Assembly (NCBI RefSeq): GCF_900148835.1
Contig: NZ_FRYK01000005.1
Coordinates: 62,001-126,000, forward strand
Direction of reading: 5' to 3'
Source of the DNA: Flavobacterium cucumis
GTDB lineage: Bacteria; Bacteroidota; Bacteroidia; Flavobacteriales; Flavobacteriaceae
DNA: 64,000 nt
Shown here: piece after piece, positions 62,875 to 64,000 of the stretch
Layout: the number at the start of each line of letters is the position of its first letter
How positions within the stretch are numbered: the first letter of the stretch is position 1
The notes under the pieces: generated by a model
What the model was told of the DNA's origin: nothing
The model's input: the letters and a program-made list of their open reading frames with translations, nothing else
The model's database searches: none
Position numbers and translations under genes: made by a program

Positions 62875-63729
62875 TTATGGGTTACAAAAATCGCAATACA
62901 TCGGATCTTCTGTTTGCTTTCCGTTTGGATATAGAACTTTAGACTCGTAATTACAATGTTGGCATTGATAAATATGTGCTGATGTAGCGCGTGTTGGCAT
63001 TGAACAACTACTACATAACAAACCGGCTTCGGCACCAACCACACCAAAGCCGGGAAAAAGACATTCAGGACAAACCGAATGCAATTTGTTAACTAATCTA
63101 TGGGTAACCTCTTTAATGGTTTTCATTCGCGTAGGATTGAATAATGCACGCATATCAGTCTCTATAAAGCACGAATGATGGTCAGCAACCAATGCATCAA
63201 ATCGCTCCATTACCTCATCATAGTCGGTAATGCCTTTATAAAGGGTAGTCCAATTCGCATCGGCATCTTTTAAAATGACACCATGAGACGGAAATGCTAC
63301 TTTCTCTAAAAAGGCCTGCAATTCCTCTCGAGTATGAAGTTTAGAACTGTCAAAATTGGTTTCCATAGTTAACACACGTTCCACAACTTCAAGTTTGTGC
63401 TTTTGGTCTACCAACATGATTAATTCGTCATTAGCAGGAGCAAAAAATACGGTAGGATGATTTCCAAAGGAACCTTCAGTAGCTACGGCTAAATCAAATC
63501 CTTCCGCTTGCATTCCTTCCCGACATTTTTTTCGGAGCGTGGTTAAAGCGTCTTCTTTTCTAGCAATTTCTCCCGAAAACGTGCCCAATGTATCTGTATC
63601 AAAGGTTTTGGACACAAAGCATTGTACCCCTAACGCTTCTTCAAGAAGAGGCGCGATGACCGCTTCTTTCTGATGTTTGGTCACAATTAATAAACGACGG
63701 CCCGAAAAAAAATCTGGGTTAGTCTTCAT
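62875..63729 (-). CDS. DUF6671-family protein
   Basis: 284 residues. It begins SGRRLLIVTKHQKEAVIAPLLE (about 9-30), has SGEIARKEDALTTLRKKC near 52-69 and DLAVATEGSFGNHPTVFF near 79-96. The C-terminal 80 residues carry two or three zinc ribbons (CPECLFPGFGVV, CSSC, CQHC, CDFC). The blocks match DUF6671 as I recall it; its function is unknown to me. It overlaps the upstream 92-residue gene by 11 bases and precedes the Sua5-type gene by 6 bases, so it belongs to one operon with RNA-modification and transport genes. Confidence 0.7.
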   Translation of the reverse strand: MKTNPDFFSGRRLLIVTKHQKEAVIAPLLEEALGVQCFVSKTFDTDTLGTFSGEIARKEDALTTLRKKCREGMQAEGFDLAVATEGSFGNHPTVFFAPANDELIMLVDQKHKLEVVERVLTMETNFDSSKLHTREELQAFLEKVAFPSHGVILKDADANWTTLYKGITDYDEVMERFDALVADHHSCFIETDMRALFNPTRMKTIKEVTHRLVNKLHSVCPECLFPGFGVVGAEAGLLCSSCSMPTRATSAHIYQCQHCNYESKVLYPNGKQTEDPMYCDFCNP

Positions 63730-63997
63730 ACGCGATTTCGATGAAAGATTTTATTTTGAGTTTTTTATTGTGCGCTTTTGCTTCTTCTAAAATCTCCGCA
63801 ATACTACTCACGCTTTCCTTTAACTGCGCAATACGATTTATAGCCTTTTCATCGTCTTCTCCAAAGCGAATTTGAGAGCTAAAATTTTGCACTTTATTGA
63901 AATTGATATTTTTGTTGCACATTTCCATCAAGATTTCACGTGCTTCCATCGAGTTAAACTCGCCATGCATCAAATTAATTTTCTTCAGGGTTTCCAT
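63719..63997 (-). CDS. Uncharacterised 92-residue protein at the window edge
   Basis: ATG at 63997, three bases from the end of the window, so a start further upstream cannot be excluded. Charged helical protein (EAREILMEMCNKNINF, then KAINRIAQLKESVSSIAEILEEAKAHNKKL) without signal or recognised motif. It overlaps the DUF6671 gene by 11 bases and is the first visible gene of that operon. Confidence 0.6.
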   Translation of the reverse strand: METLKKINLMHGEFNSMEAREILMEMCNKNINFNKVQNFSSQIRFGEDDEKAINRIAQLKESVSSIAEILEEAKAHNKKLKIKSFIEIAYED

Positions 63998-64000
63998 ACG

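Overview
The window reads as chromosome of a Flavobacterium-like member of the Bacteroidota. Supporting signs are low G+C, promoters of the TTTG-N18-20-TAnnTTTG type, a secreted SprB-repeat protein with a type IX secretion (T9SS) sorting tail, an RteC-family regulator, a tmRNA with the tag GENNYALAA, and housekeeping genes (pheT, a YbaB/EbfC protein, a Sua5-type synthase) separated by accessory blocks and many intergenic repeats.

Layout. 1-4.4 kb (minus): a NhaC-type transporter cut by the window edge, with a SAM-I-like aptamer in its leader; a FucP-type sugar symporter; a PNT-domain dehydrogenase. 4.58-4.98 kb: ssrA, followed by a truncated Bacteroidetes tyrosine integrase and a coding fragment, which looks like a decayed integration scar. 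5.7-8.5 kb: a polyprenyl-phosphate-type GT2 glycosyltransferase and a TMTC-like membrane/TPR protein. 8.5-19.9 kb: a cell-surface and tailoring region with an 11-repeat SprB-type adhesin, a formyltransferase translationally coupled to a signal-less periplasmic-binding-fold protein, a tail-collar protein, an HExxH protein, an AspH-type hydroxylase, a NodU/CmcH carbamoyltransferase and a PhyH dioxygenase. 19.9-25.1 kb: dispersed repeats, a small peptide gene running into a repeat, and a 1380-residue PAS/GAF histidine kinase.

25.4-46.5 kb is the accessory core. It opens with RteC, a winged-helix replication-type protein and a DnaC-like ATPase, all set among repeats. A compact eight-gene plus-strand operon follows (29.85-40.77 kb): YobI-type NTPase, single-HKD PLD nuclease, HNH/zinc-ribbon protein, DUF6119/TIGR04141 protein, AbiC-type abortive-infection protein, GNAT-like protein, PRTase-like protein and NADAR-domain protein. 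One good promoter precedes it, and internal gaps are 0-33 bases. This is the best candidate for an undescribed (anti-phage) system or a stack of systems. Next come a minus-strand XRE / ImmA-IrrE / PIN-like module, an array of four ~260-bp repeats rich in stem-loops, and a small cassette with holin-like and DUF5675 genes.

46.7-64 kb is mostly ordinary chromosome: a cysteine-synthase-family enzyme, an S9A oligopeptidase, a four-gene surface operon (T9SS protein, beta-barrel, YadA-head-like fibre, NHL/PA14 protein), YbaB, more than 1 kb of repeats including a near-perfect 240-bp tandem duplication, pheT, and a four-gene operon ending in a SbtA-like bicarbonate transporter. Family names come from motif recognition by eye; no database search was possible.
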